Shown here piece by piece: positions 19,239-30,040 of a stretch of 64,000 nucleotides of DNA (position 1 is its first letter; every line of letters begins with the position of its first letter). The position numbers were made by a program, and so were the translations under genes. The stretch spans positions 27,169,742 to 27,233,741 of the forward strand of contig OX328112.1 in the NCBI GenBank assembly GCA_946811185.2. The letters run 5' to 3'. Source of the DNA: Hippopus hippopus (lineage: Eukaryota > Mollusca > Bivalvia > Cardiida > Cardiidae). The notes beneath the pieces are model-generated. The model saw only the letters and a program-made list of their open reading frames with translations, was not told the origin of the DNA and ran no database searches.

Positions 19239-19546
19239 GGCTGATTGATTATGTGGTGTTTAACATCGTTTTCAACATTATTTCAGTTATATCACGACGG
19301 CCACTGCACCTATCCATGCTTTCCTGGAGTTTCTTTTACCAGTACTCCGCACAATATTCTTTCCAAGTCACTGGCTGCTTTCCCACATAATCATCGTCGT
19401 AACAATGATCAGCGGTGAGAGAGGAATGAATCCTGTCGCAATGACTATCATCAATCCTCGGAAAGACACTGGCCGAGCCGGGGATCGAACAAGCGACCCC
19501 CTGATCTCAAGTCCTCTACGCTACCGGCAGAGCTACCGGGGCTCGG
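19239..19546 (-). mobile_element. tRNA-derived SINE, family E, full length
   Basis: Exact 12-bp direct repeats CCCAGACAGTTT flank it at 19227-19238 and 19547-19558. The head on the minus strand includes AGCTCTGCCGGTAGCG and a B-box GGTTCGATCCCCGGCTCGG-like segment. The 3' tail contains the AATCAATC-type repeat. The intact duplication suggests a relatively young copy. Confidence 0.92.
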
Positions 19547-19732
19547 CCCAGACAGTTTAGAAAGAGCAGTGAGCGTTGGAATGAATGTGGAAATTGTTGC
19601 AGAAACACTTTGAATACATAAAAAGGCAAGATGCCAATAACTTGAAGGTAAGAAAATACCCTTGAAAATGGCGTTTAACGTGAATTAAAGTGCCCAAAAA
19701 ACCAACCCCAGACAAAGGTGCCCAATATTTAC

Positions 19733-19931
19733 CCTTAGCTACTGAATAAATAAAACCAACATTTACACTTTATAGTAACGACTTAACTGTTGCGATTTCA
19801 AAGTTGATTTCAACGGAAAAATACCGTATCGGATGGTGTAGAACGAAGATCAGACTGCACGTTCTGTGCAGTCTGATCCTGATCTACACTTTCCGCAAAA
19901 GGACCCTGGGTCGTGCTTAGCTGTCTAAGGT
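19733..19931 (-). mobile_element. Family B MITE
   Basis: It starts CCCTTAGCTACTGAATAAAT and ends TTAGCTGTCTAAGG. The core is intact with GATCAGACTGCACGTTCTGT, the reverse-orientation centre. Both flanks are decayed from TTAA. Confidence 0.8.
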
Positions 19932-19935
19932 CTAA

Positions 19936-20440
19936 TCGATTCGCCTACATAAATACTCAAGAAATATTTCCCGAACAGATCTACCTACTTGAAAGAAAAG
20001 TTACGCAACAGCTGCAGAGAAATGGCTGCAAGTCTTCAAAATAAAACTGTATTTTCAACACAGTTGGTTCGAAAATTGTTATAGAAACAAAGTTACGCAA
20101 AGAATTCTTTTCGTTTCTTTTCTTTTCGGTCCTTCACAAAATTTATCGCGAAAGCGAAGAAATCAAGATGAGAATAACCTTTCGTTTCTTTTCAAAACAA
20201 TCATTTAGGAGGAAAAAAATGAAATCAATCCGCATTCCGAGAATGTCTGCTTATAATTTGTATGTTTCTTTTAACTATTTTTAAATCTACCTCAAAGGAA
20301 AAGAGAATCCACGTGGGTATTTTCTCTCCTTCAGGAAGTCTTTTTTCACATTAAAGAGAGGGAGGAGAAAAAACTATGCGGTTTTTGTATAGGATTAAGG
20401 TATTTGCATTTGACGAAAATTCACAAGTGTTGCATCCGTT
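19936..20440. other. Unexplained spacer
   Basis: It contains a TTTTC-rich tract around 20105-20135 and a GAGAGGGAGGAG purine patch near 20355. No gene or known repeat was seen. Confidence 0.35.
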
Positions 20441-20442
20441 TA

Positions 20443-20617
20443 CCCTTTTAGCTCCACAGGCGAAAACAGGGCCTTTTGCGGACGGCACAGATCAAGATCA
20501 GACAGCACAGAACGTGCAGTCTGATCTTGATCTATGCCGTCTGCTGGTTTAGTCAAGTCTTTAATATAAAAATCTTTAAGAGTTTCTGAGGATCCCATTT
20601 TCAGCTCTCGAAAGAGG
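20443..20617. mobile_element. Family B' MITE
   Basis: After TTTA it reads CCCTTTTAGCTCCACAGGCG. A nearly perfect core (GGCACAGATCAAGATCAGAC and complement) follows, with CGTCTGCTGGTTTAGTCAAG. It ends near CAGCTCTCGAAAGAGGG. Confidence 0.75.
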
Positions 20618-20764
20618 GTCGAGTTTATATAATTGGTGTGACAAGAGTCGAGTCTAAAGATAAAACATGGGTGCATGTTTGTCCTCTCCAGTAAAAGTGC
20701 TTGCGTAAATCTTGAGTCCTTACCCGGCAAACCATAATCTTTCACAGTCATATATCAATTTGAT

Positions 20765-20950
20765 TAGATTTTTTTCGGAAAACGTAGATCACGATCAGAT
20801 CGCACAAAACCTTGCATCTTCTTCCAGCAGGATCTGACTCTTTCAAACGCAATAGCCAGATATTGAATTAGCTATTGCAGACGGTATTGATGATGATCAG
20901 ACTGCACAGAACGTGCAATTTGAACTTAAATGCACACTGTCCACAACCCG
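20765..20950. mobile_element. Two B' core fragments
   Basis: AACGTAGATCACGATCAGAT (20781 onward) and GATGATCAGACTGCACAGAA (20890 onward) are separate decayed cores. Each has lost part of its second arm. Confidence 0.45.
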
Positions 20951-21060
20951 GATCTAAACTTTTACCAGCATACTGTTTAGATGCGTAGGAGGATTGAATG
21001 TTTAGACTTTGAATGAAATCGAATCAATCTGCTTGGAAGGCAAAGGGTTAGAGTAGTCGA

Positions 21061-21358
21061 TTTATTGAGTGTATGGAGTTGACGCCGTTTTCAACATTAT
21101 TTCAGTTATATCGCGGCGGCCTGTGCACCTATCAATGGAGTTTCTTTTACCAGTACTCCGCACAATATTCTGTCCAAGCCACTGGCTGCTTCCCCACATA
21201 ACCATCGTCGAAACAAAGGTCAGCGGAGAGAGAGGAATGAATTCTATCGCAATAACTATCATCAATCCTCGGAAAGAAATTGGCCGAGCCGGGAATCGAA
21301 CCAGCGACCCCCTGTTCTCAAGTCCTGCAAGCTACCGACTGAGCTATGGAGGTTCGGC
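21061..21358 (-). mobile_element. tRNA-derived SINE, family E, full length
   Basis: It is flanked by TAGAGTAGTCGA (21049-21060) and TAGAGTAGCCGA (21359-21370), a 12-bp duplication with one difference. On the minus strand the head reads CATAGCTCAGTCGGTAGC, with the B-box word GGTTCGATTCCCGGC. The body matches the copy at 19239-19546 closely. Confidence 0.92.
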
Positions 21359-21542
21359 TAGAGTAGCCGAAGGAACAGTGTCATAATGACCGGTTTAAAA
21401 CAGGTGATATAGAACGTACGCTTTAATTAACTGGATATTGAAGAAAGAAGGCAAATATCAGCCTGCAGTGCCGTGCAGGAATGTCTGTCTGTTCTCTTCG
21501 AAAGGAGCAAAGGATATTACGGTATGCATGGTAAGGGAATAA

Positions 21543-21769
21543 CCCTTTATCAGGCGAAAAAGTGTAGACCTGTCTAAACATCATGCATTTGTAGAAGATG
21601 GAGTAAAGTTGGTTTTAGATTACGGGACTCTTCTTTGAAAGTGTAGAAAACACTATGGGAAAAGGAGAAAATGCTGGTTACCAGCATTTTCTCCTTTTCC
21701 CGCAGTGTGTTCTAAAGCCTTTCTTCCAACGGTCTTTAAAACACGTGAAGGTTTTAAGACTGTATTGGG
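21543..21769 (+). mobile_element. Family A MITE
   Basis: Flanks are ATAA (21539-21542) and TTAA (21770-21773). The core at 21645-21715 has CACT in place of CATT in both arms, another paired change. The right end is TGTATTGGG. Confidence 0.85.
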
Positions 21770-21957
21770 TTAAGTGCGTGTGGTATAATTAGAGATAAAG
21801 TTTTCATACTAGAACGTCTAATTGATGATTTATTTATACAAAGAGCTGTTTTTAGTGAAATAATAAAAAAGAAAATGTTCTTTTTTTTACTTACTGTTCG
21901 TGCGTGGGGTCTCTTTGTTACTATGGGTCGTGCTTGCCTCATTGGTTAATGTGAAAA

Positions 21958-22102
21958 CCCTTAGGCTGCTTAGTGCAACTCAAGGTGATTTTGGGGCCAG
22001 TGTAGATTAAGATCAGACTGCACAATACGTGCAGTCTGATCTTGGATCTACACTATCCGATAAGGACATAATTTTCTTCAAAAAAAATCTTTGAAATTGC
22101 CC
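21958..22102 (+). mobile_element. Family B MITE, right part replaced
   Basis: CCTTAGGCTGCTTAGTGC and an intact core are followed by TTGAAATTGC. At about 22101 the sequence changes to CCGGGGTTCGATCCTTACTT, which looks like a SINE B-box fragment of about 40 bp. Confidence 0.75.
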
Positions 22103-22142
22103 GGGGTTCGATCCTTACTTGAAACACCGGCTTTAGCTTTAT

Positions 22143-22300
22143 AAAAACACTTTAGACCTTTTGTCCAGTACAGGTCCCCCTCTTTCTGCTCGTTTACATC
22201 TTGTCCTCTTTCTTATCTTTATCATTTCTTCTTTTTTCTCCGCCCCGTTCTCCTCGATCTCCTCGTTTCTCCTTCCTCCTCACCTCCTGAGGCCCAGACA
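22143..22300. repeat. Polypyrimidine-rich tract
   Basis: A C+T-biased stretch includes TCCTCGTTTCTCCTTCCTCC. Similar tracts occur at 22610-22680 and 22990-23055, separated by MITEs. Confidence 0.6.
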
Positions 22301-22333
22301 TGTCACTGACATGCTTAAAACTATTCAAATAAA

Positions 22334-22595
22334 TGAGACATACCCTGGCAAAAGGGGTTTTAAAGCATCTCCATGGTGCTTTATACTAAGCAAGTCACCA
22401 GGCAGTTATGAATCCGTAAAACCCATTTTGTCTTAAAACAGTTTGAATCATGAAGTAGGCTGGTCCTTTGATGTCCAGATAATTGACGAATAGCAAAAAA
22501 TATTGTCCCATGTCAGCCAGCGCGGACTGCGCAGGCTCACATGGATCGATGCTTTTTTCAGATGTATTAAATCCCCTTTTCATAGATTATGACTC
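22334..22595 (-). mobile_element. Family C MITE
   Basis: The left end TGAGACATACCCTGGCAAAA and the long arm with GCATCTCCATGGTGC come first. The core TGTCAGCCAGCGCGGACTGC follows near the right end. It closes with TATGACTCA. Confidence 0.85.
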
Positions 22596-22754
22596 AAGTA
22601 ATGTTCATTCTACTCTTCCCTCGTCCATTCCTCCTCAGTCTCTTTCTCCATTTTCTCCTCCTTCTCTTCCTTCTCCTCCGGTGTTGTATTTGCCCCAAAT
22701 GTGTCTTTGCCATGCTTAACTCTGTGCCAAAAACAAAACAAACAAACAAACAAA

Positions 22755-22956
22755 AATGAACCAGACCAAGTTAAAGGCATTTGCAGACGACGAATGAAAC
22801 TGGGCCCAAGCGATGATTCATGTCTTCGATAGGTTAGAAAGCATTGTTGGAAAAGGAGAAAATGCTGCTTATCAACATTTTCTCCTTTTTCCACAAGATT
22901 TTTAAAAAAGTAATTCCTTGGGATCATTAAACTCGGGGTTTTATGTGATAAAGAGT
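22755..22956 (+). mobile_element. Family A MITE
   Basis: The long arm (GGCATTTGCAGACGACGAAT) lies next to a (CAAA)n patch that replaced the left end. The core is at 22835-22905 and the right arm ends TGTGATAAAGAG before TTTA. Confidence 0.75.
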
Positions 22957-23084
22957 TTAGACAGTCTTCAACAAAGTAAATTTTATCCTTTTTCTTAACG
23001 TCGTCTCTTTCCTCTTTTTTTGTTCTTTCCCTGTGCCCCCCTCCTCCCGGGCCCCAGTGTTGTACCTCTGGTAGAACTTCACTA

Positions 23085-23200
23085 ACTCTTAAAGCGCCAT
23101 AGGCGAAAACAAGGGTTTTTGGGGACATTATAGATCAAGATCAGACTGCACAGAACGTGCAGTCTGATCTTAGATCTATACCATCCGCTTTTTGGATAAG
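23085..23200. mobile_element. Family B' MITE, partial
   Basis: It reads CTCTTAAAGCGCCATAGGCG, then the core ATAGATCAAGATCAGACTGC with a perfect second arm and CCATCCGCTTTTTGG. The far end is lost. Confidence 0.65.
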
Positions 23201-24204
23201 CATATAAGATAACTAGAGGCCCTTGAGAGCCTGAATCGCTTTCCTGGCAGTGATTTTGCTGGGGGGGGGGGGCGCATATTGTTGCAACTGGGCATGAATC
23301 CACCAACACCATAATAAAGAGGCATGGTGAATCGAACATATAATGAAATAATCAAAGTACAATTTCTCAAAACTGGTTGTTTGCAACCACTCATAATCAA
23401 AAGGGTTCTAGTATACATTGTCTTGCATAATCTTTTCAAGTTTCAAAGAAATTGGACCGATAATGTGGAATATGTTGAGTAAACAGAACTAGTCATCAAA
23501 AGGATGCTTTTCCTAAACTGACGGTTGGATTTTCTTCACTTTAAATAGGGTTCGATCCCTTGATAACACAAATAATAATATGTAAGTTCCAAAGCATTTA
23601 ATAAAAAATGTAAACTTTATTATGACATTATAACCATGAAATAAAATTTTCAATGTTAAATGGCTACTTTTCCATTACCAATTGTCGTATGTTTTTAATA
23701 CTCAATACCCAATTTTTTCCTATGTCCCAACGTTTTCAAATGTGGTTTGCGGCAAAAACTGGACACAGAAAACTGCACAGAGATAAGATAAAAAGGATAG
23801 ATTTTGTTACGCATAAGGCTTTTAACTCACATCTCTCTTATTAATCATTACATCGTTGGTCTAAAAACATAAATTATGCAGTTTCTATACAAAACTTTTA
23901 ATTTTGTCACAATAACTTTTCATTTTCTCACAATATTTTCTTTGCAGCGAAAACAGCCAAACAAAAAAGTCCTCCTTTTAGAAGCTGAATATTTCAAAAA
24001 GGCGTCTTGTTATTTATTTTTACGGTGAATCGTCCCGTCTCTCTTATTACAGAATTTTAAAACTACTTTACTTCATTTATAAAACACATAAATTTTCTTT
24101 CTGATGACACTTACAGTGCATTAATTCAAAATTATTTTCAATTTTATCTCTCCATCTAGAGGTACCTATTACCTTACCAAAACGGCTTAAGTCACTACCG
24201 AGGC
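23201..24204. other. Large unexplained AT-rich region
   Basis: It holds a 13-base G run at 23262-23274 and the isolated B-box-like word GGGTTCGATCCCTTG near 23549. Several reading frames of 60-90 residues cross it without any recognisable feature. Confidence 0.4.
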
Positions 24205-24292
24205 CAGTTTTTGAAAACATTGAAGGAAACATTGAAGAAAACATTGTTACAAGCCATTGTTCCTTTTCCAACAATGTTTTCTATTTTACCTA
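24205..24292. mobile_element. Family A core remnant
   Basis: GAAAACATTG repeated with small changes is followed by CCTTTTCCAACAATGTTTTC. The left half seems locally duplicated (three ACATTGAAG-like words). Confidence 0.55.
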
Positions 24293-24488
24293 GATGTCAC
24301 TTAGATGTGATTCTTTCATTCTCAGTCCTATTTTTGTACTTTATCTAATTGTATAACAATTTATTACAATTTATTGTGAAGATTTAAAACGTCAGTCTTA
24401 AATGGGGACGCAATAAGTTGGTTTTCAAGGTAACGACTACTTTTCTGTATTCACTTGAAAGGATATTTCAAATGGGCGTAGAGATACA

Positions 24489-24634
24489 GGGACGGAAAGG
24501 AAGGAAGGAAGAAAGGAAGGGGAAGGGGATGGAAGAAAGGAAGGAAGGGAGGGAGGAAGGAAAGAAGGAAGAAAGGAAGAAAAGAACGAACGAACAGATG
24601 AACGAAGAAATGAAGGAAAGAAAGAACGAACGAT
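24489..24634. repeat. Purine microsatellite (GGAA)n
   Basis: An imperfect GGAAGGAAAGAA-type tract becomes GAACGAAC towards the end. Frames rich in Glu/Lys or Phe/Leu/Ser here are artefacts. Confidence 0.9.
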
Positions 24635-24904
24635 CCTGTTAACAGACAAGCACGCAAACAAACCTACAAAATACATGCATTTTAGAGGGTTTTAAAATAG
24701 CTTTTATGTAGTATAGGTTTAGGAATTTGGTTTGTAACCAGAAAGAAGCTAAAATCTCCACTGACCGTGCTGGTGACGTGAAAGCGTACATAGGCAAGGT
24801 ATTGTTAAACCCCAGATGAAACAAAAGGAAGGCGTGGATGGGTGAGCTGTAGTAGCAAAAAGACTGAAATTAAACTCAACCGTTTTCTTTTTTTAATTTT
24901 ATTT

Positions 24905-25155
24905 AGCAGCACTCTTGAAAAGTGGTTTTAATATATCTCCGCGATGTCAAAGCAAGCATTCATATAATTTTGGACCCATAAAACCCGTTTTGTCCAACAA
25001 CCAACTGAATCATTGATAAAATGGCCCTTTGACATGCAGTAAATTGATCAAAAGCAGAACATTTCGAACCAGGTGAGCCTGTGTGGACTACGCGGGTTCA
25101 CAGTAGTCGGATCTTTTTACAGATACTTAAACTCCCTTTTCACAGAGCATTGCGC
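24905..25155 (-). mobile_element. Family C MITE
   Basis: The left end is eroded (CACTCTTGAAAAGTGG). The long arm has TTTGGACCCATAAAACCCG. The core is CGAACCAGGTGAGCCTGTGT with a diverged partner. It ends CACAGAGCATTGCGC, 8 bp before the next C copy. Confidence 0.8.
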
Positions 25156-25162
25156 TTATAAT

Positions 25163-25424
25163 TGAGCCATGCTCTGGCAAAAAGGGCCATAATGCGTCTC
25201 CGTGATCAATGATACGAAGCAAGTCATCACGTATTTACGGATCCACAATATCCACCTTTTTTAACAACCGACTGAATTATGAAAAAAACTGGTCGTTGGA
25301 CATGCAGAAAATTGATCAAAACCGAAAAATTTCTGCTCAGGTCAGCCTGCGCGGATTGTGCAGACTGACCTGGATCGATACTTTTCGCAGATGCATTAAA
25401 CCCCCTTTTCACAGAGCATGCCTT
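25163..25424 (-). mobile_element. Family C MITE
   Basis: TGAGCCATGCTCTGGCAAAA opens the long arm. The core GCTCAGGTCAGCCTGCGCGG is close to consensus. It closes ACAGAGCATGCC. It is the second of three C copies in the same orientation within 1 kb. Confidence 0.88.
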
Positions 25425-25534
25425 AATTCTAAATATCTTTTTTTTTCAGGATTTGTACAGAATAGAAGACGTTCACGACAAAGAAGGACAATTTCTACGA
25501 GGTATGTGATACGACTTTTCTTTTCAGTGTAACC

Positions 25535-25615
25535 TTGATCAGACCTTAACACGAAAAAAATTTTCATTCCTGTCCAAATTGAAAACCATTTGCAGAAAAC
25601 AAAAACGAATGAGCC
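25535..25615 (+). mobile_element. Family A long-arm fragment
   Basis: CCTGTCCAAATTGAAAACCA and TTTGCAGAAAACAAAAACG are the start of a long arm. It is cut off before the core. Confidence 0.5.
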
Positions 25616-25671
25616 AAGCTCTGACAACGTGTAGAGGGGAGGGGAGGCAAAGGGCCGGGGAGCGAAGTCTA

Positions 25672-25902
25672 CAGCACCTTCGTGATGCATTATACCAAGG
25701 AAGTTTTCACATAATCTGTAATGGTGGATCTATTTTCTCTAGCAGCCAACTGAATCATGAGATAGGATTGTCCATTGACATGCACAAAATTGACCAATAG
25801 CAAAAAGGTTCGACCCAGGTCAGCCTGCGCGGACTGCACAGCTGACCTAGGTCGATATTTTTTGCAGATGCATTAAATCCCCATTTCACAAAGCATGGCT
25901 CA
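25672..25902 (-). mobile_element. Family C MITE, left-truncated
   Basis: It begins inside the long arm (CACCTTCGTGATGCATTATA). The core CGACCCAGGTCAGCCTGCGC is paired. The end AAGCATGGCTCA is intact. Confidence 0.85.
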
Positions 25903-25904
25903 AA

Positions 25905-26060
25905 TTAAACCTGTCCCAGATAACTTGATTTCCCTTGGACAGATCAGAAAAAGTTGTAAGAAACGGAGAAAATATTGGTTACCAGCATTTTCTCCTCTTC
26001 CCAGAATGTTTTAAAAGCACTCTTTTACTTAGGGTCGTAAAACACAGGGCTGTTAGTTTA
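25905..26060 (+). mobile_element. Family A MITE, left arm shortened
   Basis: The core at about 25945-26010 (GTAAGAAACGGAGAAAATAT and its partner) and the short arm with TTACTTAGGGTCGTAAAAC are present. The long arm is largely missing. Confidence 0.65.
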
Positions 26061-26101
26061 GTGCAGGGTTTCTCTGTTTTAATGTCCGATGACCATCTTA
26101 A

Positions 26102-26322
26102 CCTTTTATCAAACAATCCCGTATTTTCATAAGCCTGGGGAAAAGAGGCCTTTCGAAAACATTTTGGGAAAAGGAGAAAAATACCGGTAACCAGCGTTTC
26201 CTCCTTTTCCCACAATATTTTCTCCACTGTCAATGAACTTCAAATCATTTGTATCACTTTCAGATTTTTCACCAGCAGATGCTCTCTATTTGGAAGAGTC
26301 TAAAATTGTCGTTTGAGATAGG
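26102..26322 (-). mobile_element. Family A MITE
   Basis: TTAA at 26098-26101 precedes CCTTTTATCAAACAATCCCG. The core at 26155-26225 has the GGTAACC centre. The long arm ends TCGTTTGAGATAGGG before ATAA. Confidence 0.85.
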
Positions 26323-26554
26323 GATAAAAAACAACATGTGCACGGAGTGTTTTTCATGATATTCAAATTATTTCCCTCTTTAAGTCAAACGACTTCAAAA
26401 ATAAAACTTTTGGTATCCTTGTAAAATGTACACAAAAATTGAATAAGTGAAAAAGCATTGTGGAAAAAGGAGACACTGCACCTCATAGCAAGCAGTGGCT
26501 TATACCTAAACGGTGTTTTTTGCCCTTCTTTCATATTTTCCTTTCCTTTAAATA

Positions 26555-26824
26555 TGAGCCATGCTCTGAGAAAAAAAAAAGGGGGCTTAATGCATCTGCG
26601 AAAAGTATCGACCCAGGTCAGCCTGCGCAGTGCTCGCCGGCTGACCTGGGTCCAAACTTTTAGCAATGGGCCAATTTTCTGTATGTCGAAGGACCAGTCT
26701 ACCTCATGATTAAGTCAGTCGATAAAAAAGCGGATATTATGGATCCATACGTATGTGATGGCTTGCTTGGTACCATGGATTTCGGAGATGCATTAAGCTG
26801 CCTTTTTTTCCGGAGCATGACTCA
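26555..26824 (+). mobile_element. Family C MITE
   Basis: The end TGAGCCATGCTCTGAG is followed by an A run, and the core CGACCCAGGTCAGCCTGCGC pairs well. The right end is GGAGCATGACTCA. The arm has TATTATGGATCCATACGTAT. Confidence 0.88.
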
Positions 26825-27373
26825 TGTGTTTTTTATGTATGTGTGTAGTTTATATTTGATTTTGGTGTTTGCAAAGAAATATAATCAACAATGGGATCAA
26901 CAGTATACTTTGTCGGACAAACTCCATTCGTATTTTTTCCGGATTAGGATGATATTAAAAAATCCGTTAAACTTCAACAAATTTGGTGTAACACTGGAAA
27001 GGAATGCTTCCGGATGAAATTAGTCAAAACTAGTCCATTTTGAAGGTTCGATACCAACTACTTCTGCTACAATGTTTAATCAGACCAGATAATAAAACAA
27101 GTGCTAAATGTGTTTCTGATGTTGCTTTGCTATTTCTTTGGAAAGTATTTACTGTCTGTGACCACACCAAGAAATACTATGTACAACTAGCAGGGACCTC
27201 TGTTTTCTGTTATTTCTCCAGGGTATAGTTGAGGACGAAAAATAGAAAAGAATGCGTATGATCCATGTCATGCTCTCAATTTATCTTATCGTGATGTAAG
27301 GTTTCCATAAAAGTCATTATCATCTAGATCTGCATTGTCTACAGACACAAGTGCAGTTACGCTTAGTGCTTTA
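26825..27373. other. Unexplained spacer
   Basis: No repeat family or gene was recognised. Reading frames of 103 and 62 residues give no family signal. Confidence 0.35.
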
Positions 27374-27600
27374 GGCTTAATTGACTGACTGGTGTTTTAC
27401 GCTGCTTTCAAAATTATATCAGTCATATCACGGCGACAGCTCACATATTCATGCTTGTCCTGTGTTTTACCAGTACTAGGCTAAGGCTCTGAAGTGTCTT
27501 GCCCAAGGACGCTATCCCGAGATGTCAAAAGCTTCCAGCGTGGCTCTAATATGGGGCCCCCATGTTACGAGTCCTTCACCGTACCACCTATAAAAGTTAA
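27374..27600 (-). mobile_element. SINE-like element, diverged
   Basis: The left part (GGTGTTTTACGCTGCTTTCA, ATCAGTCATATCACGGCG) resembles the tail half of family E in reverse. The middle contains AAGTGTCTTGCCCAAGGACG, a word common in SINE bodies. No clear tRNA head or duplication was seen. Confidence 0.5.
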
Positions 27601-28381
27601 ATTTTACTGCCGTGATACATTATCTTTTCCAATAACAGATGTATAAACTTGTAGACTACTCATCTAAGTTTTTTTTATGACTAATTGCATAACATCAAAC
27701 TCATCAAAACACTTACCCAAATTGAAGTGTTTGAAGTATCTATATAAATTGCATATATAAGGTACTTGGCGTTACTTAACCCTCAGCTCTTTCCCTTCAA
27801 AATAAAGCATTTTTTTTTTTAGATTTTGCGCCATAATTTCGCAAAGACTTGTGGAAATGTCATGTCACCAATAACATTCGTCGATTTAGGGGATTCGTAT
27901 ACAAATCAATGTGGTGACGTCATATCTGACGTTATAGAAACGACCCTCCAGTTATAACCGCCCAAAATTGCATCTTTCCACGTTTCATTTCAAACCGTAC
28001 AGTTTATACTACTGCAAAGAAAAGTAAATGTGGGTGTACTTAGCGGTATTTTAGAAATTTTGAAATGAAAACAAAAAGGGCCGTTATAGCAGATAAAAAT
28101 GAAACGAGCATCAAGCCCACAATTTACAGTTGACGATTCTCAGAAACATACGTTACTTTTCAAAAAACGATTTTCCTGCTGAGATAAGACGTTTGCTGCT
28201 GTTGTCAGTTCGCAGTTACTCTCATAAAGCACATAAAACTGGAATTTGCAGCCCATGTATATTTGACAGTTGACGATCGCTTCACTTTTTACCTACTTTT
28301 TCTGTTATACATGTATTACTTCTTCAAAATGAGTTGAAAGCTGAATAGAGAAGTTTGCTGACAGTTGCCATTTTGCAACAG
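27601..28381. other. Unexplained spacer with CAGTTGAC words
   Basis: Mostly unassigned. ACAGTTGACGATTCTC near 28126 and GACAGTTGACGATCGC near 28263 share their core word with the 140-bp fold-back units at 47.9-50.3 kb. Confidence 0.4.
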
Positions 28382-28690
28382 CCAAGCCCCCAGTAGCTCT
28401 GTCGGTAACGTACAGGACTCAAGAACATGGGGGTAGCTGGTTCGATTCCCAGCTCGGCCAATTTCTTTCCGAGGACTGATGATAGTCATTGCGACAGGAT
28501 TCATTCCTCTCTTAACGCTGAACATTGTTTCGACGATTGTTATGTGGGAAAGCAGCTAGTGGCTTGGAAAAAATATTGTGTGGAGTACTGGTAAAAGGAA
28601 ATCCAGGAAAACATGGATAGGTACACTGGCCTCCGGAATATAAATGAAATAATGTTGAAAACGGCGTTAAACACCATACAATTATTGTTT
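28382..28690 (+). mobile_element. tRNA-derived SINE, family E, reference copy
   Basis: The head has CAGTAGCTCTGTCGGTAACG (A-box region) and GCTGGTTCGATTCCCAGCTC (B box). The body runs from GGCCAATTTCTTTCCGAGG through GGAAAGCAGCTAGTGGCTTG to GGCGTTAAACACC. A (CAAT)n tail at 28790-28813 lies beyond another truncated SINE, so the tail was probably interrupted. Confidence 0.88.
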
Positions 28691-28700
28691 GTTTGTATTA

Positions 28701-28788
28701 GAGAGGCGAAAAATCGCCGGTAAGAAAGTTCGCCGCAACCGGGTCATGAGTCAGATACGCTAGCCACTGAGCTACCCGGCCGGGCCCA
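28701..28788 (-). mobile_element. tRNA-derived SINE, family F, head only
   Basis: On the minus strand it starts GCCCGGCCGGGTAGCTCAGT, with a CATGACCCGGTTGCGGCGAA segment and GGCGATTTTTCGCC hairpin. It matches the first 90 bp of the F copy at 59217-59460. The rest is absent. Confidence 0.8.
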
Positions 28789-29111
28789 TACAATCAATCA
28801 ATCAATCAATCGATCATTTTGCAAGCGAATAAGCAACTGTCAGTTGTCGACTGGCAACGAACTTCAAGCACTATATGTAATAAAAAATAGAAAATTCATG
28901 TGGTAGCTTACATAATAAATTGAGCTAGAGATTTGTAGAAATGTTGGTGTGGTCTAAAATCAATACATCATGCCAGTTGTTTTTATTAATGGTATTTCTG
29001 GATTATCTTTGAAGTCATTTTGAAAGACCATAAATCTGTTTGTTTTTAACCTTTTAACTGTTGAATGAGTGAAATAGCATATTCCACTTTGTCGCAAAAA
29101 GCCAAAAAAAT

Positions 29112-29373
29112 TTAGCCATGCTCTGTTAAAAGGAGGTTTAATACATTTAAAAAAAAAACGACCCAGGTCAGCCCTCGCAGTCCGCGCAGGCTAACATGGG
29201 TCGAAGCTTTTTGCTATTTGTCAATTCTCTGCATGTCCAAGGACCAGTCTACCTGATGACTCAGTCGCTTGTCACACACAATGGATTCTATTACTCCCTA
29301 ATTCTGTGATGTCTTGATTGGTACAATGCATTATGGAAATGCATTGATCCCTCTCTTTACAGAGCATGGCCCA
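29112..29373 (+). mobile_element. Family C MITE
   Basis: It opens TAGCCATGCTCTGTTAAAAG. The core CGACCCAGGTCAGCCCTCGC has a matching second arm. It ends AGAGCATGGCCCA. Confidence 0.85.
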
Positions 29374-29409
29374 TTTACATTTCAAAGTTCTTTTCGTCGG
29401 ACATAATAT

Positions 29410-29500
29410 CACCATGTCGTACAGTGAAGATTTAAGATCAGGCTACACGTATTGTGCAATCCGATCTTGATCTGAACCGTTCGCATGAGCGCCTGATGTC
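29410..29500 (-). mobile_element. Family B core fragment
   Basis: AGTGAAGATTTAAGATCAGG pairs with TCCGATCTTGATCTGAACCG. The outer arms are decayed. Confidence 0.5.
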
Positions 29501-29639
29501 ACTTTTATCAGTCTTAGTGTACTGATATTACGACATGAAAAGAAATAATATCAATTTTGTGTAAAAAATAATACAATGTTAAATTCGAAGTTATTTTATG
29601 TGCTTAGAGGATCGAATTGAAATTCTGCCTTTGGTTTGG

Positions 29640-29835
29640 TGGTTCTGCAAAGGTCAATGGTTAAGGTGTAAGGGTTCGATCCTCATCTGATGTTTTAAAT
29701 TTTCCTATGGAGTGCCCTTTGGCAAGTCACAGTCACTTCAGGCTTCAGACTAGTATCCGCGAAACCTATGAAACCCATTAATACCTGAGCTTTCGGCTTG
29801 ATATGGCAGAAATAATGTTCAATCTTGTGTAAAAC
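29640..29835 (+). mobile_element. Possible SINE
   Basis: A B-box-like word AAGGGTTCGATCCTCATC is followed by TGCCCTTTGGCAAGTCACAG and later GGCAGAAATAATGTTCAATC with GTGTAAAACACC. The order is SINE-like, but no A box or duplication is convincing. Confidence 0.4.
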
Positions 29836-29919
29836 ACCATTTGTTCGGTCAATGCTCTTGGTCTCCAACGTCAATAAAAAAGTAATTCAACTTGTGGTTT
29901 ACAAACTTAGAATGAACCT

Positions 29920-30040
29920 TTTTGGCTACAGAGACGATTCAGATGTTTTTGAGGATTTTATAGATAATAATCTGACTGCAGAGAACAAGCATATTAATCT
30001 TGGTTTTACAGTGTCCGATATTTCGGTAGATTTTCTGAAG
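29920..30040 (+). mobile_element. Family B remnant
   Basis: ATAATCTGACTGCAGAGAAC and TTACAGTGTCCGATATTTCG keep the order of the B core and its right arm. A 98-residue frame across it is therefore not a gene. Confidence 0.5.

Noticed and set aside
28382..28460. Functional tRNA gene
   Set aside because: A and B boxes are present but stems are degenerate and the sequence continues into a SINE body repeated elsewhere. The same applies to the other tRNA-like heads at 264, 13556, 19546, 21358, 28788, 54351, 55816 and 59217.
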